This document shows, piece by piece, positions 56,241 to 64,000 of a stretch of DNA of 64,000 nucleotides. The number at the start of each line of letters is the position of its first letter. Positions within the stretch are counted from its first letter, which is position 1. The stretch spans positions 47,682 through 111,681 of the forward strand of contig NZ_BAABDL010000014.1 in the NCBI RefSeq assembly GCF_039539605.1, written 5' to 3'. The stretch comes from Amphibacillus indicireducens. GTDB lineage: Bacteria; Bacillota; Bacilli; Bacillales; Amphibacillaceae. The notes under the pieces are model-generated. The model made no database searches. It was given only the letters and a program-made list of their open reading frames with translations, and was not told where the DNA came from. The position numbers and the translations under genes were made by a program.

Positions 56241-57011
56241 ATGAGAGAAAAAAGTAATCATCATTTAAATAAGGCACCTGATCATGCGAATGACAAGATT
56301 GATGATCAAAAGAAACAAACTTTTTCTAACAAACAACGCGGATTGATTTTTGCTACTGTCACTGTCTTAGTGATTCTAATCATCGTCTTAATTCAATCAA
56401 ACTCACAATCCAACAGCAAAGCATACCATGCAGATGAAGCATACCAAAATGTTGAGAGAAAGATCACAGAAAAAAATGAGTTAGATCAAATAGAAAATCC
56501 ATCCTCCACTGAAAGTAACGTCGCAACATATGAAGAACAGATTGCCGAACTAGGCGAATTACCAGAAGGCCACATCATCCTTCAAGATATCGACGGTACT
56601 GTCAGTTACATATCAGAGGAAGAATATAATAAATTATTAAACCAAGATGTCCGAGAAAATACAGTCGCCGACGAAACCGCTGACCCAAAGGAAGTATTTG
56701 AAGATATCGAAATCGAAATTATGCCCGCAGATGATTTTGTCTGGCACCAAACAAGAGGACAATTCATCTATTTTGTTCAAAAAGCAGTACCGATGTTGTA
56801 TGCCCAAAACATCTTAGCGGCTGATTTTGATACAAACACCTACGTAATGGAAATCTTATTAGATATCGACTCTACTTTCGAATTACCAAACGATTTTGAA
56901 GACCGCATGTTACTAGCCTATCAAAACAGTGGCTATCAAGTGATCGCACCAGACCAACTGACGATTGAATATGTGATGGGTAATCTGGATGAATTTCTAG
57001 AAAATTATTAA
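56241..57011 (+). CDS. Single-pass membrane protein of unknown function
   Basis: This 256-residue protein has a charged cytoplasmic start, one helix at about 34-53 (..RGLIFATVTVLVILIIVLIQ) and an acidic extracytoplasmic part of 200 residues. An Asp/Glu-rich segment (..EVFEDIEIEIMPADDFVW..) leads to a folded-looking end (..YFVQKAVPMLYAQNILAADF..). I do not recognise the family. GAGGGGAAG precedes the ATG; it is monocistronic with a strong terminator. Confidence 0.75.
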   Translation: MREKSNHHLNKAPDHANDKIDDQKKQTFSNKQRGLIFATVTVLVILIIVLIQSNSQSNSKAYHADEAYQNVERKITEKNELDQIENPSSTESNVATYEEQIAELGELPEGHIILQDIDGTVSYISEEEYNKLLNQDVRENTVADETADPKEVFEDIEIEIMPADDFVWHQTRGQFIYFVQKAVPMLYAQNILAADFDTNTYVMEILLDIDSTFELPNDFEDRMLLAYQNSGYQVIAPDQLTIEYVMGNLDEFLENY

Positions 57012-57026
57012 TTTGTAAATTAACCA

Positions 57027-57066
57027 GAGCGATAAATACGAATGATCATGTATTTATCGCTCCTTC
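57027..57066 (+). terminator. Terminator after the membrane protein gene
   Basis: A 13-bp perfect stem GAGCGATAAATAC and its complement, then CTTCTATTT. Confidence 0.88.
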
Positions 57067-57188
57067 TATTTATCTGCATAAAATAAACAATAAAAGGCAA
57101 TCAGAGCGCCATTTCATCATTCATACATCATCCCACTAAACCTATCCTTCCCCCGGTTGATTTCCACTCCAACTTTGCTCATAATTGT

Positions 57189-57202
57189 TGTAAGCGTATA
57201 CA
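57189..57202 (+). promoter_or_regulatory. cre-like site upstream of the GH127 gene
   Basis: TGTAAGCGTATACA (reverse TGTATACGCTTACA) has one mismatch to the CcpA consensus, 24 bases before the start codon. Confidence 0.6.
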
Positions 57203-57225
57203 CTTATATAGGGAGGACACGATAA

Positions 57226-59085
57226 ATGAAAGTTTTAAAAGGTAAAAACGTCATCGTTCGTGACGGCGACTTAAAACGTCGTGAAGAAACGAATCGTAAC
57301 TATTTAATGAGCTTAACAAATGATAATCTACTATTTAATTACCGCGTGGAAGCGGGGCGATTCCACGGCCGTGAGATTCCGAGAGATGCACATGGAGGTT
57401 GGGAGACACCAGTTTGTCAGATTCGCGGCCATTTTCTAGGTCACTGGCTATCTGCTGCTGCACTCGAATACGATCAGTCGGGAGACCTTGAGCTTAAGGT
57501 CAAGGCAGACCAAATCATTAAAGAACTCGCTGAATGCCAAAAAGATAATGGCGGTCAGTGGATCGGGCCGATTCCTGAGAAGTACTTACATTTGATTGCT
57601 AAAGGCAAACAGATTTGGGCACCACAGTACAACCTACACAAGCTATTCATGGGCTTGGTTGACATGTATACCTATACTGACAATCACCAAGCACTTGAGA
57701 TCGCCGATCAGTTTGCCGATTGGTTTGTGGAGTGGAGTGAAAGTTTCACAAGAAAACAATTTGACGATATTTTAGATGTTGAAACAGGCGGGATGCTTGA
57801 GGTATGGGCAGATTTACTTGCTATCACTCAAAATAAGAAGTATGAGTTTTTGTTAGAAAAATATTATCGTCAAAGGCTATTTAAACCGCTATTAGAAGGG
57901 AAAGATCCACTAACGAATATGCATGCAAATACGACGATTCCTGAAGTGCTGGGTTGTGCGCGCGCTTATGAGGTGACGGGTGAACAAAGATGGCTTGATA
58001 TTGTCCATGCTTACTGGGCATGTGCTGTGACCGAACGCGGGACGCTGGCAACTGGGGGCAATACGTCTGGTGAGGTTTGGATGCCAAAAATGAAAATCAA
58101 GGCGCGCCTCGGCGATAAAAACCAAGAATTTTGTACGGTGTATAATATGATTCGCCTGGCTGATTTCCTATTCCAGCAAACAAAAGATCCATCCTACGGT
58201 CAATATATTGAGTACAATCTTTACAACGGGATTATGGCACAAGCCTATCATCAGTCCTATCACGTGGCAGGGACGGAAAAGAATCACCCTTGGACAGGTT
58301 TACTCACTTATTTCCTGCCGATGAAGGCCGGCCTGCATAAAGAATGGAGTTCAGAAACAAATAGCTTCTTCTGTTGCCACGGCACAATGGTTCAAGCAAA
58401 TGCCAAACTAAATCGAGGCATTTATTATCAAAATCAAGACGAAATCTATGTCTCTCAATATTTCCATTCAGAGCTAGAAACGACGTTTGGCGGCGACGCA
58501 CTAATCATTAACCAAACACAAGACTTTATGAACGGCAGTATGTTGACGTCTTCAACGATCGCCGGTCAACAAAAGTTAAGTGACACGACATCAACCTATG
58601 AAAATACACCTGACTTTAAGAAATATGATTTTACAATCAACCTTGATCAGGCAAAAACATTTACACTCGCACTCAGAATTCCTGAGTGGATCATGTCAGA
58701 AGCAAGTATCTATGTCAATGACGAGCTCGTTGGTAAAACAACTGACAGCCAATCTTTCTACAAACTCACCCAAGAATGGTCTAATGGCGATAAAGTCAGC
58801 ATCACCTTCCCAATCGGACTGCGTTTTATTCCCTTACCAGATGACGAAAACACCGGCGCTTTCCGCTTCGGCCCAGACGTATTAGCTGGCATCTGTGAAC
58901 ACGAACGCATTCTTCATCTGGAAAGCGACGATCCAACCGAAGAACTCGTTCAAGAAAATGAACGTGAATGGGGTAGCTGGCGCTATTTCTTCAAGACAAC
59001 AAATCAAGACCCAGGCATTCAATTTAGCCGGATCAGAGATATTGGGTATGACCCATATCAAGTTTACTTTACGATAAAAAAATAA
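57226..59085 (+). CDS. GH127 beta-L-arabinofuranosidase-like enzyme
   Basis: This 619-residue cytoplasmic enzyme of the former DUF1680 family would release L-arabinofuranose from arabinan- or arabinoxylan-type oligosaccharides. The catalytic zinc-cysteine set is visible: Glu and Cys in ..NQEFCTVYNMIRLADFL.. and the Cys pair in ..SFFCCHGTMVQANAKL... The N-terminal toroid shows ..GHFLGHWLSAAALEY.. and ..APQYNLHKLFMGLVDMY... GGGAGGAC precedes the ATG. A cre site suggests glucose repression. With GH120 at 24.7 kb it fits arabinoxylan use. Confidence 0.92.
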   Translation: MKVLKGKNVIVRDGDLKRREETNRNYLMSLTNDNLLFNYRVEAGRFHGREIPRDAHGGWETPVCQIRGHFLGHWLSAAALEYDQSGDLELKVKADQIIKELAECQKDNGGQWIGPIPEKYLHLIAKGKQIWAPQYNLHKLFMGLVDMYTYTDNHQALEIADQFADWFVEWSESFTRKQFDDILDVETGGMLEVWADLLAITQNKKYEFLLEKYYRQRLFKPLLEGKDPLTNMHANTTIPEVLGCARAYEVTGEQRWLDIVHAYWACAVTERGTLATGGNTSGEVWMPKMKIKARLGDKNQEFCTVYNMIRLADFLFQQTKDPSYGQYIEYNLYNGIMAQAYHQSYHVAGTEKNHPWTGLLTYFLPMKAGLHKEWSSETNSFFCCHGTMVQANAKLNRGIYYQNQDEIYVSQYFHSELETTFGGDALIINQTQDFMNGSMLTSSTIAGQQKLSDTTSTYENTPDFKKYDFTINLDQAKTFTLALRIPEWIMSEASIYVNDELVGKTTDSQSFYKLTQEWSNGDKVSITFPIGLRFIPLPDDENTGAFRFGPDVLAGICEHERILHLESDDPTEELVQENEREWGSWRYFFKTTNQDPGIQFSRIRDIGYDPYQVYFTIKK

Positions 59086-59100
59086 TGTCGATCGATTAAA

Positions 59101-59142
59101 AAGGTGTTAGTGAGTTTATCTAATCTCACTAACACCTTTATC
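59101..59142. terminator. Bidirectional terminator between GH127 and SEC-C genes
   Basis: A 14-bp perfect stem AAGGTGTTAGTGAG and its complement, T-rich on both sides. Confidence 0.9.
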
Positions 59143-59145
59143 TAT

Positions 59146-59898
59146 TCACAAATCTTTTCCCAAACAACACTTCTTATACTTCTTTTCACTTCCGCATGGA
59201 CATGGATCATTCCTACCAACATTCTGCTTTTTCCGTTCAGCAAAATCAATCACATTTTCTCCACGAGCAACAGACGAACCTTCTATCACCGGACTTAAAT
59301 TCGGTCTGCCAAATACCAGTGCAATCTCATTAGGCGTATGGCCATTATTCTCCCATAAACGTACATTGTTCGAAAGATCTATAATAAGATCAACCACTTC
59401 TTTCATCTGCTTTTCACTTGAAAATTTCACACCCATTCTTACTAAATCATTCAACGTGTATTGCAGATCAAAATTTAAATGACAATTATCAAATACTTGC
59501 TCACATACATCCTTCAATTCTTCAGTATTATTCGATATGAAGTTTTCTCCAACATAACTGTACAAATTCCGATAAGCCTTTGATTTCTCAAAATAAAAAT
59601 CGTCTACATATCTTAAAAGTTCTGCCTTATTCGGTACATAATAAGGCTTATCACCTTTTTTCCTAAACCACTCATCAAACTCATCATACATCGCAATAAC
59701 CTCATGCGCAAAATAATCCCCATACGGATAAGCAAACGTCCCAGGCACCATCACAGACTCATCCACCATCAACGCCTCTATATCACCCATCGAGATCTGT
59801 TCCTCATTCTGCTCATTATAAATTTCCAACAACTTCTCCTTATGAAACATCCCATACAAATTCACCAGCGCACCAACATACTCCCGCAACAACTCCAT
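59146..59898 (-). CDS. SEC-C motif protein
   Basis: This 250-residue protein has a helical N-terminal region and a C-terminal SEC-C zinc motif (..GRNDPCPCGSEKKYKKCC..) like that at the end of SecA. ATG 59898 follows GGAGGTG; 33 upstream codons of open frame lack support. Such proteins are often chaperone- or SecB-binding adaptors, but the function here is unknown. Confidence 0.85.
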   Translation of the reverse strand: MELLREYVGALVNLYGMFHKEKLLEIYNEQNEEQISMGDIEALMVDESVMVPGTFAYPYGDYFAHEVIAMYDEFDEWFRKKGDKPYYVPNKAELLRYVDDFYFEKSKAYRNLYSYVGENFISNNTEELKDVCEQVFDNCHLNFDLQYTLNDLVRMGVKFSSEKQMKEVVDLIIDLSNNVRLWENNGHTPNEIALVFGRPNLSPVIEGSSVARGENVIDFAERKKQNVGRNDPCPCGSEKKYKKCCLGKDL

Positions 59899-59993
59899 AG
59901 CCTCACACCTCCAAAATATAAAGATTCTTAGGCAAAAACTCACCAACCCAACCTTAAATAACAACGCGCACCCTTCTTTAATGGTAAACATTA

Positions 59994-60329
59994 TCACTCA
60001 CCAAATATAACAGAATAAATATCAACCTCAACATCCTCAAGTAAAAATTGATTCTGCCCAATCCCAATCGTCAACTCTCTATCTCTCACATCCAAAATAC
60101 CAACCAACAAATTATCATCAAACAACATATACTCTGTTGTAGAAAGATCCTCTTTGGTTTTCTTCCAGTCTGTATCGATCAGCAGCTCTTGAATGACCGA
60201 TAGCTGCTCGTCAGACAGAGTCGCATTCAGTTCAGCACCCATTTCAACATCCACCGTTTCCGCACGCTCAATTTTCCCCCTATAATACATTTCTCTAAAA
60301 TACGTCGATCTTGAAAACAAAATCAACAA
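59994..60329 (-). CDS. Small protein of unknown function
   Basis: This frame is up to 111 residues, but the true start is uncertain; an ATG at about 60293 (MYYRGKIERAETVDVEMG..) gives about 99. The sequence is acidic with a regular strand/helix pattern (..LSDEQLSVIQELLIDTDW.., ..YMLFDDNLLVGILDVRDREL..). It lies in a run of minus-strand genes before the SEC-C gene. I do not recognise it. Confidence 0.55.
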   Translation of the reverse strand: MLILFSRSTYFREMYYRGKIERAETVDVEMGAELNATLSDEQLSVIQELLIDTDWKKTKEDLSTTEYMLFDDNLLVGILDVRDRELTIGIGQNQFLLEDVEVDIYSVIFGE

Positions 60330-60391
60330 TTCCTTCTCTAATCATTTAAACTCTTTTAACTTCCATTTTTATGTATAAATAAAGATTATCA

Positions 60392-60616
60392 TTAAAACGG
60401 AAGATCTTTGTCAGCAATAGCTAGTCTATTTGTATCTTTATGATGGATATTTCCCCCGGGATAACCTTCATCATATAATTCATCCCATTCTTCCCAGGTA
60501 ACACCGTAAGGGACACCTCCTGAAGTGTAACCAGCAATATAAGCAAATGTTTCATCACTTTCTTCCCACAAACTTGCTTCTTTTTCTTGATCTTTATGTT
60601 TTTTTCGTTTTGACAT
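60392..60616 (-). CDS. Small hydrophilic protein of unknown function
   Basis: This 74-residue protein starts at ATG 60616 after GATAGGTG. It has a Lys-rich start and a Gly/Tyr/Trp-rich centre (..YIAGYTSGGVPYGVTWEEWD..). I do not recognise the family; the composition looks like a real protein. It probably heads the small minus-strand gene group ending at 59146. Confidence 0.65.
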   Translation of the reverse strand: MSKRKKHKDQEKEASLWEESDETFAYIAGYTSGGVPYGVTWEEWDELYDEGYPGGNIHHKDTNRLAIADKDLPF

Positions 60617-60910
60617 ATAAACACCTATCTTTTGAAATTATTTGTCTGAGATCGCTTTATCACGGATACTTTAGATTTTAAATCACTTCCAAATAGTTAA
60701 TGTAAAAAGGCTTGGCGTTCATATAAAATTCTCACAATTCGAATTTTAAATGAATTTAATGCAACCTTGACAATATATATACAGTATTTCTACCATCATG
60801 ACAACAATTATGGTAATCTAGAGTTAAATGACATACATAAAAGTCTATTAAGGAGGACAGCGGAGCATTAGTATCGATTGTATTTCTTGAAATTTTAAAT
60901 AGATCATAAA

Positions 60911-60924
60911 TGAAAGCGCTTTAA
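60911..60924 (+). promoter_or_regulatory. cre-like site upstream of the EAL/PilZ gene
   Basis: TGAAAGCGCTTTAA differs from a palindromic cre at one position, 30 bases before the start codon. The remaining stretch 60617-60953 shows no gene. Confidence 0.6.
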
Positions 60925-60953
60925 TACCTTTCATTTCCAAGGAGGCATTTAAT

Positions 60954-63119
60954 ATGCTTAGTTTAAATAAACCCTATTCACTCAAATTGACATCACTAAC
61001 TCAGTTTATTAATAAAGCTCATTTATCTGTCTGGCTTTGGGACATGAAAAGTGAAGACTTCATTTTTATTTCGAACGAATTAATGAAACAATTTGAATTG
61101 ATCACAAACAAGAAATTAACAAAAGAAGAAATATTCCGTCTGATCGAAAAAAATGCTCCACATGACTTAAAATATATGCAAGAGACATTTGAAGAAAAAC
61201 AGGAATTTTTTCACTCCTATTTTATTGGTCTACCAAATGGTGACTCAATCTGGTTTGATACGACAATCGTTGCAATTGAAGACGAACAGAATCGCATAGA
61301 GTTTGCTGCCGGATTCGTCACCGAAAGAAAAGAAATCTTCAACCCGGAAAACAATAAAATTCCGAATCATCAAGACGTATACACAAACTTACCTAACCTC
61401 ATTTACGGAAGAAAATTTTTGCAGAAAACAATCGACGAAAACAAACAAAAGAAACGTAAATTCACGCTATATAAAATTATTATTCCGACGTATGATAATA
61501 TTTTAATGACACTTGGCCATGAGGTAGCAGAGCAAATCTTACTCGAAACATCAAGAAGACTCAATCAATTTATGTTCGATAAAGGCTTCCTGTTCCACTC
61601 ATATACTGACGGATGGTACGCGATCATTCAAAAAAGTGAAAATATCCATGAAATTGCTAAACAATTGATTGAAGTCGTCCAAGAACCAATGGCAATTAGG
61701 CAACAAAAATTTCAGCTAACCGCAAATGTCGGGATTGGAATCTACCCAAATGATGGTGAGAATGTAGTTGATTTAATCAAGCACACGACAATTGCAACAA
61801 CTGATGCTGTCAAGTTGGGACCTGGAAGGAAAGGTTTTTACATTCAAGACAAAAGCATTGATCTATTGAGACAATCCCAACTTACAGCTGACTTATTTCA
61901 AAGCATCCAAAACGCCGAATTTTATTTAGAATACCAACCACAAATTAATGTGAAGACATTAGAAGTGACCGGAGCTGAAGCACTATTGCGCTGGAAACAT
62001 CCAATTTGGGGGAACGTCCCACCTAATGAATTTATCCCACTGGCACAAAACATGGGCTTAGGCGAAGACATCACCGCGTTCGTGATCGGCAAAGCAATCA
62101 AGCAACTAAGGATATGGGAAGACGCTGGTGTACAAAATCCAAAAGTGGCGATAAATTTGGCGCCAGAGACCTTCTTAATGCCAAACTTATATAACTATAT
62201 TAAGAAGACACTAAATAAGCATAAAGTTGATCCTGAACAATTAGAAATCGAAGTAACCGAAGAAACAAAACTCAATTACGATGAAATGCTGATAAATACA
62301 ATCGAAAAGATTCAAAGTCTTGGTATCCGCTTAGCTCTTGATGACATGGGAGATGGCTTTGCATCCATTTATGACCTTGTCCACTACAACTTTAATACTG
62401 TTAAAATTGACCGACAAGCAATTGATGATTTAGAAAATAACGAAAAACAACAAATTATCATTAACTCGCTACTCGACCTTTGCAGCCGCCTAAAAGTGAA
62501 AACAATCGTTGAAGGTGTCGAACGAAAAGAACAATTTGACCTGATCCGAGAAATGGGAGCCGATGAAACCCAAGGCTATTACTTCAGCCCCTCGATTTCC
62601 AGTCAAGACATGTTAAGATGGTTTCAAATGACATACGCCACACCGAGCAATGACAATGAAGCAAGAAGCTTAGACCGACGAAAATACTTCCGCGTGAAAT
62701 TAACAAACGCATTACTAGCTGAAATGAAAATACTCTCAATCCAGGAAAAAGAAATAACCCTAGAACGAAACACGAAAATCTTAATCCAAGACATCGGTCC
62801 AGATAGCATCAAATTTGCTAGCTACCTGAACCTCCCAAGAAACAAGGATATCGTCTACGGATTTGACCTACAACTACTCGACGAACACTATAACCTAACA
62901 GGAAAAATCATTTGGAGCAGAGAAATCAAAAAAGACATTTTCGAATACGGAGTCGAATTCAGCATCAGCGAAACTAAACGCGAAAAACTCACATCATCCC
63001 TATTCCAACTATCAGCACTGTTACGAGAAAAACCATCATTTGTAGACAGTAGTATGACTGAGGATGATCCCGTACTTTACTTGAGAAAACTAGTTTTTAA
63101 TGAAAGGAATAATAAATGA
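60954..63119 (+). CDS. PAS-like/degenerate GGDEF/EAL/PilZ cyclic-di-GMP protein
   Basis: This 721-residue protein has a PAS-like sensor (about 15-125), a GGDEF-type domain (about 145-295) with the GGDEF motif replaced by TDGWY, an EAL domain (about 305-555) and a PilZ domain (about 570-690). EAL catalytic residues are kept: ..GAEALLRWKHP.., ..INLAPETF.., ..EVTEE.., ..LALDDMGDGFAS.., ..VKIDR.. and ..IVEGVE... PilZ shows the RR..R start (LDRRKYFRVKL) and a D.GPDSI segment. So it probably degrades, and may bind, c-di-GMP but does not make it. GGAGGC precedes the ATG. Confidence 0.9.
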   Translation: MLSLNKPYSLKLTSLTQFINKAHLSVWLWDMKSEDFIFISNELMKQFELITNKKLTKEEIFRLIEKNAPHDLKYMQETFEEKQEFFHSYFIGLPNGDSIWFDTTIVAIEDEQNRIEFAAGFVTERKEIFNPENNKIPNHQDVYTNLPNLIYGRKFLQKTIDENKQKKRKFTLYKIIIPTYDNILMTLGHEVAEQILLETSRRLNQFMFDKGFLFHSYTDGWYAIIQKSENIHEIAKQLIEVVQEPMAIRQQKFQLTANVGIGIYPNDGENVVDLIKHTTIATTDAVKLGPGRKGFYIQDKSIDLLRQSQLTADLFQSIQNAEFYLEYQPQINVKTLEVTGAEALLRWKHPIWGNVPPNEFIPLAQNMGLGEDITAFVIGKAIKQLRIWEDAGVQNPKVAINLAPETFLMPNLYNYIKKTLNKHKVDPEQLEIEVTEETKLNYDEMLINTIEKIQSLGIRLALDDMGDGFASIYDLVHYNFNTVKIDRQAIDDLENNEKQQIIINSLLDLCSRLKVKTIVEGVERKEQFDLIREMGADETQGYYFSPSISSQDMLRWFQMTYATPSNDNEARSLDRRKYFRVKLTNALLAEMKILSIQEKEITLERNTKILIQDIGPDSIKFASYLNLPRNKDIVYGFDLQLLDEHYNLTGKIIWSREIKKDIFEYGVEFSISETKREKLTSSLFQLSALLREKPSFVDSSMTEDDPVLYLRKLVFNERNNK

Positions 63120-63131
63120 GGATATTTATTT

Positions 63132-63165
63132 AGGGGAACTCAGTTAAAACTGGCATCCCCTGTTT
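63132..63165 (+). terminator. Terminator after the EAL/PilZ gene
   Basis: GGGGA..CAGTT / AACTG..TCCCC hairpin followed by TGTTT; a second hairpin with TTTTT lies at 63199-63227. Confidence 0.6.
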
Positions 63166-63283
63166 CATTACACTATTTTGATGAATGGTCAAAAGTAAAA
63201 CACATCCACCAAATGGTGAGTGTTTTTCGATGTTAAACGCAAGTGAAGTAAGGTCCTACTGTTACAAACTAGGCAATTAATAT

Positions 63284-63607
63284 TTATTTAAACATCCTAC
63301 TTCGCTCCAAACATTTTACATCACGCTCAAATAGCTGATGTACAAAGTCTCGGTGTTCGTATAATATTCTTACCTTTAGAACTTTATCGGAATCAATGTA
63401 GTAAAAAATATAGTTCCTCTCAACAAAAATAAAGCGATAGTTTGTTGGGATTAACCCCCAAAAAGGCAACTATCCTAATGTGTCAATTTGAATAAAAATA
63501 TTTTATAATATTTCACTTGCGATCTCATCTTCCCAATTATCTTTAATTCTACCCTGAGTATCTTTTAAATCCTTTACAGATTGATGAGAGTATTCAACTA
63601 TTGACAT
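63284..63607 (-). pseudogene. Decayed ParE/RelE-type toxin, second locus
   Basis: From ATG 63607 the frame reads MSIVEYSHQSVKDLKDTQGR.., ..IKDNWEDEIASEIL, TAA (codon 35), ..NIFIQIDTLG, TAG (codon 46), then ..FWGLIPTNYRFIFVERNYIF.. and ..VRILYEHRDF... This is a ParE-like toxin with two in-frame stops. Confidence 0.75.
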
Positions 63608-63781
63608 AACTAAAAACTTCAAGTAATTTAATTGTTGCTTTTAATTTATCAAGTTCTTCTAGTTTGATAATCGCAATTCCCCTCGGCCATTTCTAGTCAA
63701 ATTACCAGGGCTATTTTCTCTTGCTTCGTTCAAACCCGCAGTATAGTTCCTAAAATAAGAAATTGGCTTAATATTAGTCAT
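63594..63781 (-). pseudogene. Decayed Phd/YefM-type antitoxin
   Basis: ATG 63781 follows AAGGAGCTGATAAG. It reads MTNIKPISYFRNYTAGLNEA.. and ..NLTRNGRG, then needs a frameshift to continue as IAIIKLEELDKLKATIKLLE.. with TGA at 63594. It overlaps the toxin start by 14 bases. Both genes of the pair are broken. Confidence 0.7.
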
Positions 63782-63789
63782 TCTTATCA

Positions 63790-64000
63790 GCTCCTTTGTT
63801 AATCTTTCAACCTCATTAGTAGCTAATATCAATGCTTATATGCGTGTTAATTTACAGTAGATAAAACTAATTCTTTGAAATCATGTATCACTTCACAAAG
63901 ATAATTATGTTTAAAAATATAATTAATCCCTAGATTATTCATAGCCCAATCATAAAACCTGAATAAACCGCATCAAATCAATTAAAAATAACCAATCAAT
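63790..64000. other. Right end of window, no supported gene
   Basis: A minus-strand frame (..FYDWAMNNLGINYIFKHNYL.. ending at about 63850) looks weakly protein-like but is cut by stops and has no start. I cannot assign it. Confidence 0.3.

Noticed and set aside
1..64000. rRNA, tRNA or prophage genes
   Set aside because: I saw no tRNA-like cloverleaf with conserved arms, no rRNA sequence and no phage structural genes.

Overview
The window is chromosomal DNA of a low-GC, Gram-positive member of the Bacillaceae. The support is AT-rich sequence, strong AGGAGG-type ribosome binding sites, many TTG and GTG starts, a ComK-family regulator, a YjcZ-type spore protein gene, an S-box (SAM-I) riboswitch, CcpA-type cre sites and hemicellulose enzymes (GH120, GH127 and a GH5 remnant). 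A saccharolytic spore-former of the Amphibacillus/Halolactibacillus/Gracilibacillus kind is my inference; no rRNA or tRNA gene is present to test it.

Layout. 1-6.3 kb: a peptide/oligosaccharide ABC transporter with a fused double ATPase divergent from two permeases with long N-terminal extensions and a binding lipoprotein whose domain order looks circularly permuted. 6.4-13 kb: a serine hydrolase, a MATE exporter, a chemoreceptor and an aldo/keto reductase. 13-17.4 kb: comK and a heterodimeric ABC exporter. 17.5-21 kb: a broken cell-wall-anchored GH5 gene, yjcZ, a NERD protein and a MITE-like element holding the only assembly gap. 21-23.2 kb: an RloA/RloB (AbiL-like) defence pair whose second gene has an in-frame stop. 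23.3-29.5 kb: UDP-glucose dehydrogenase, GH120 xylosidase with a divergent AraC regulator, an Rpn nuclease and an AEC transporter. 29.7-34.7 kb: a xylose-type ABC locus in which the ATPase gene runs into the C-terminal half of a YesN-type regulator and no permease is seen. 35-42 kb: UbiB-like kinase, phasin-like protein, Ung, a frameshifted amidase and a pRiA4b ORF-3-like protein. 42-44 kb: a decayed toxin-antitoxin pair and a second MITE-like element. 44-52.4 kb: SWIM protein, nucleotidyltransferase with a broken GHMP kinase, an Ltp-type lipoprotein, tautomerase, an S-box-controlled methionine synthase-like gene and a second UDP-glucose dehydrogenase. 52.6-54.3 kb: a broken Rpn nuclease followed by two free-standing Rpn tails. 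54.8-64 kb: a GTPase, GH127, a SEC-C protein, an EAL/PilZ protein and a second decayed toxin-antitoxin pair.

Two themes stand out. First, intergenic space is full of repeats: four arrays of one 52-bp unit family, two 20-bp arrays, palindromic dispersed elements, two MITE-like elements with inverted ends and target duplications, and a 59-60 bp module nested inside them. Second, many genes are interrupted (GH5, rloB, amidase, GHMP kinase, Rpn, both toxins, probably xylG/yesN). This is either real decay or sequence/assembly error in part, and I cannot decide which from sequence alone.
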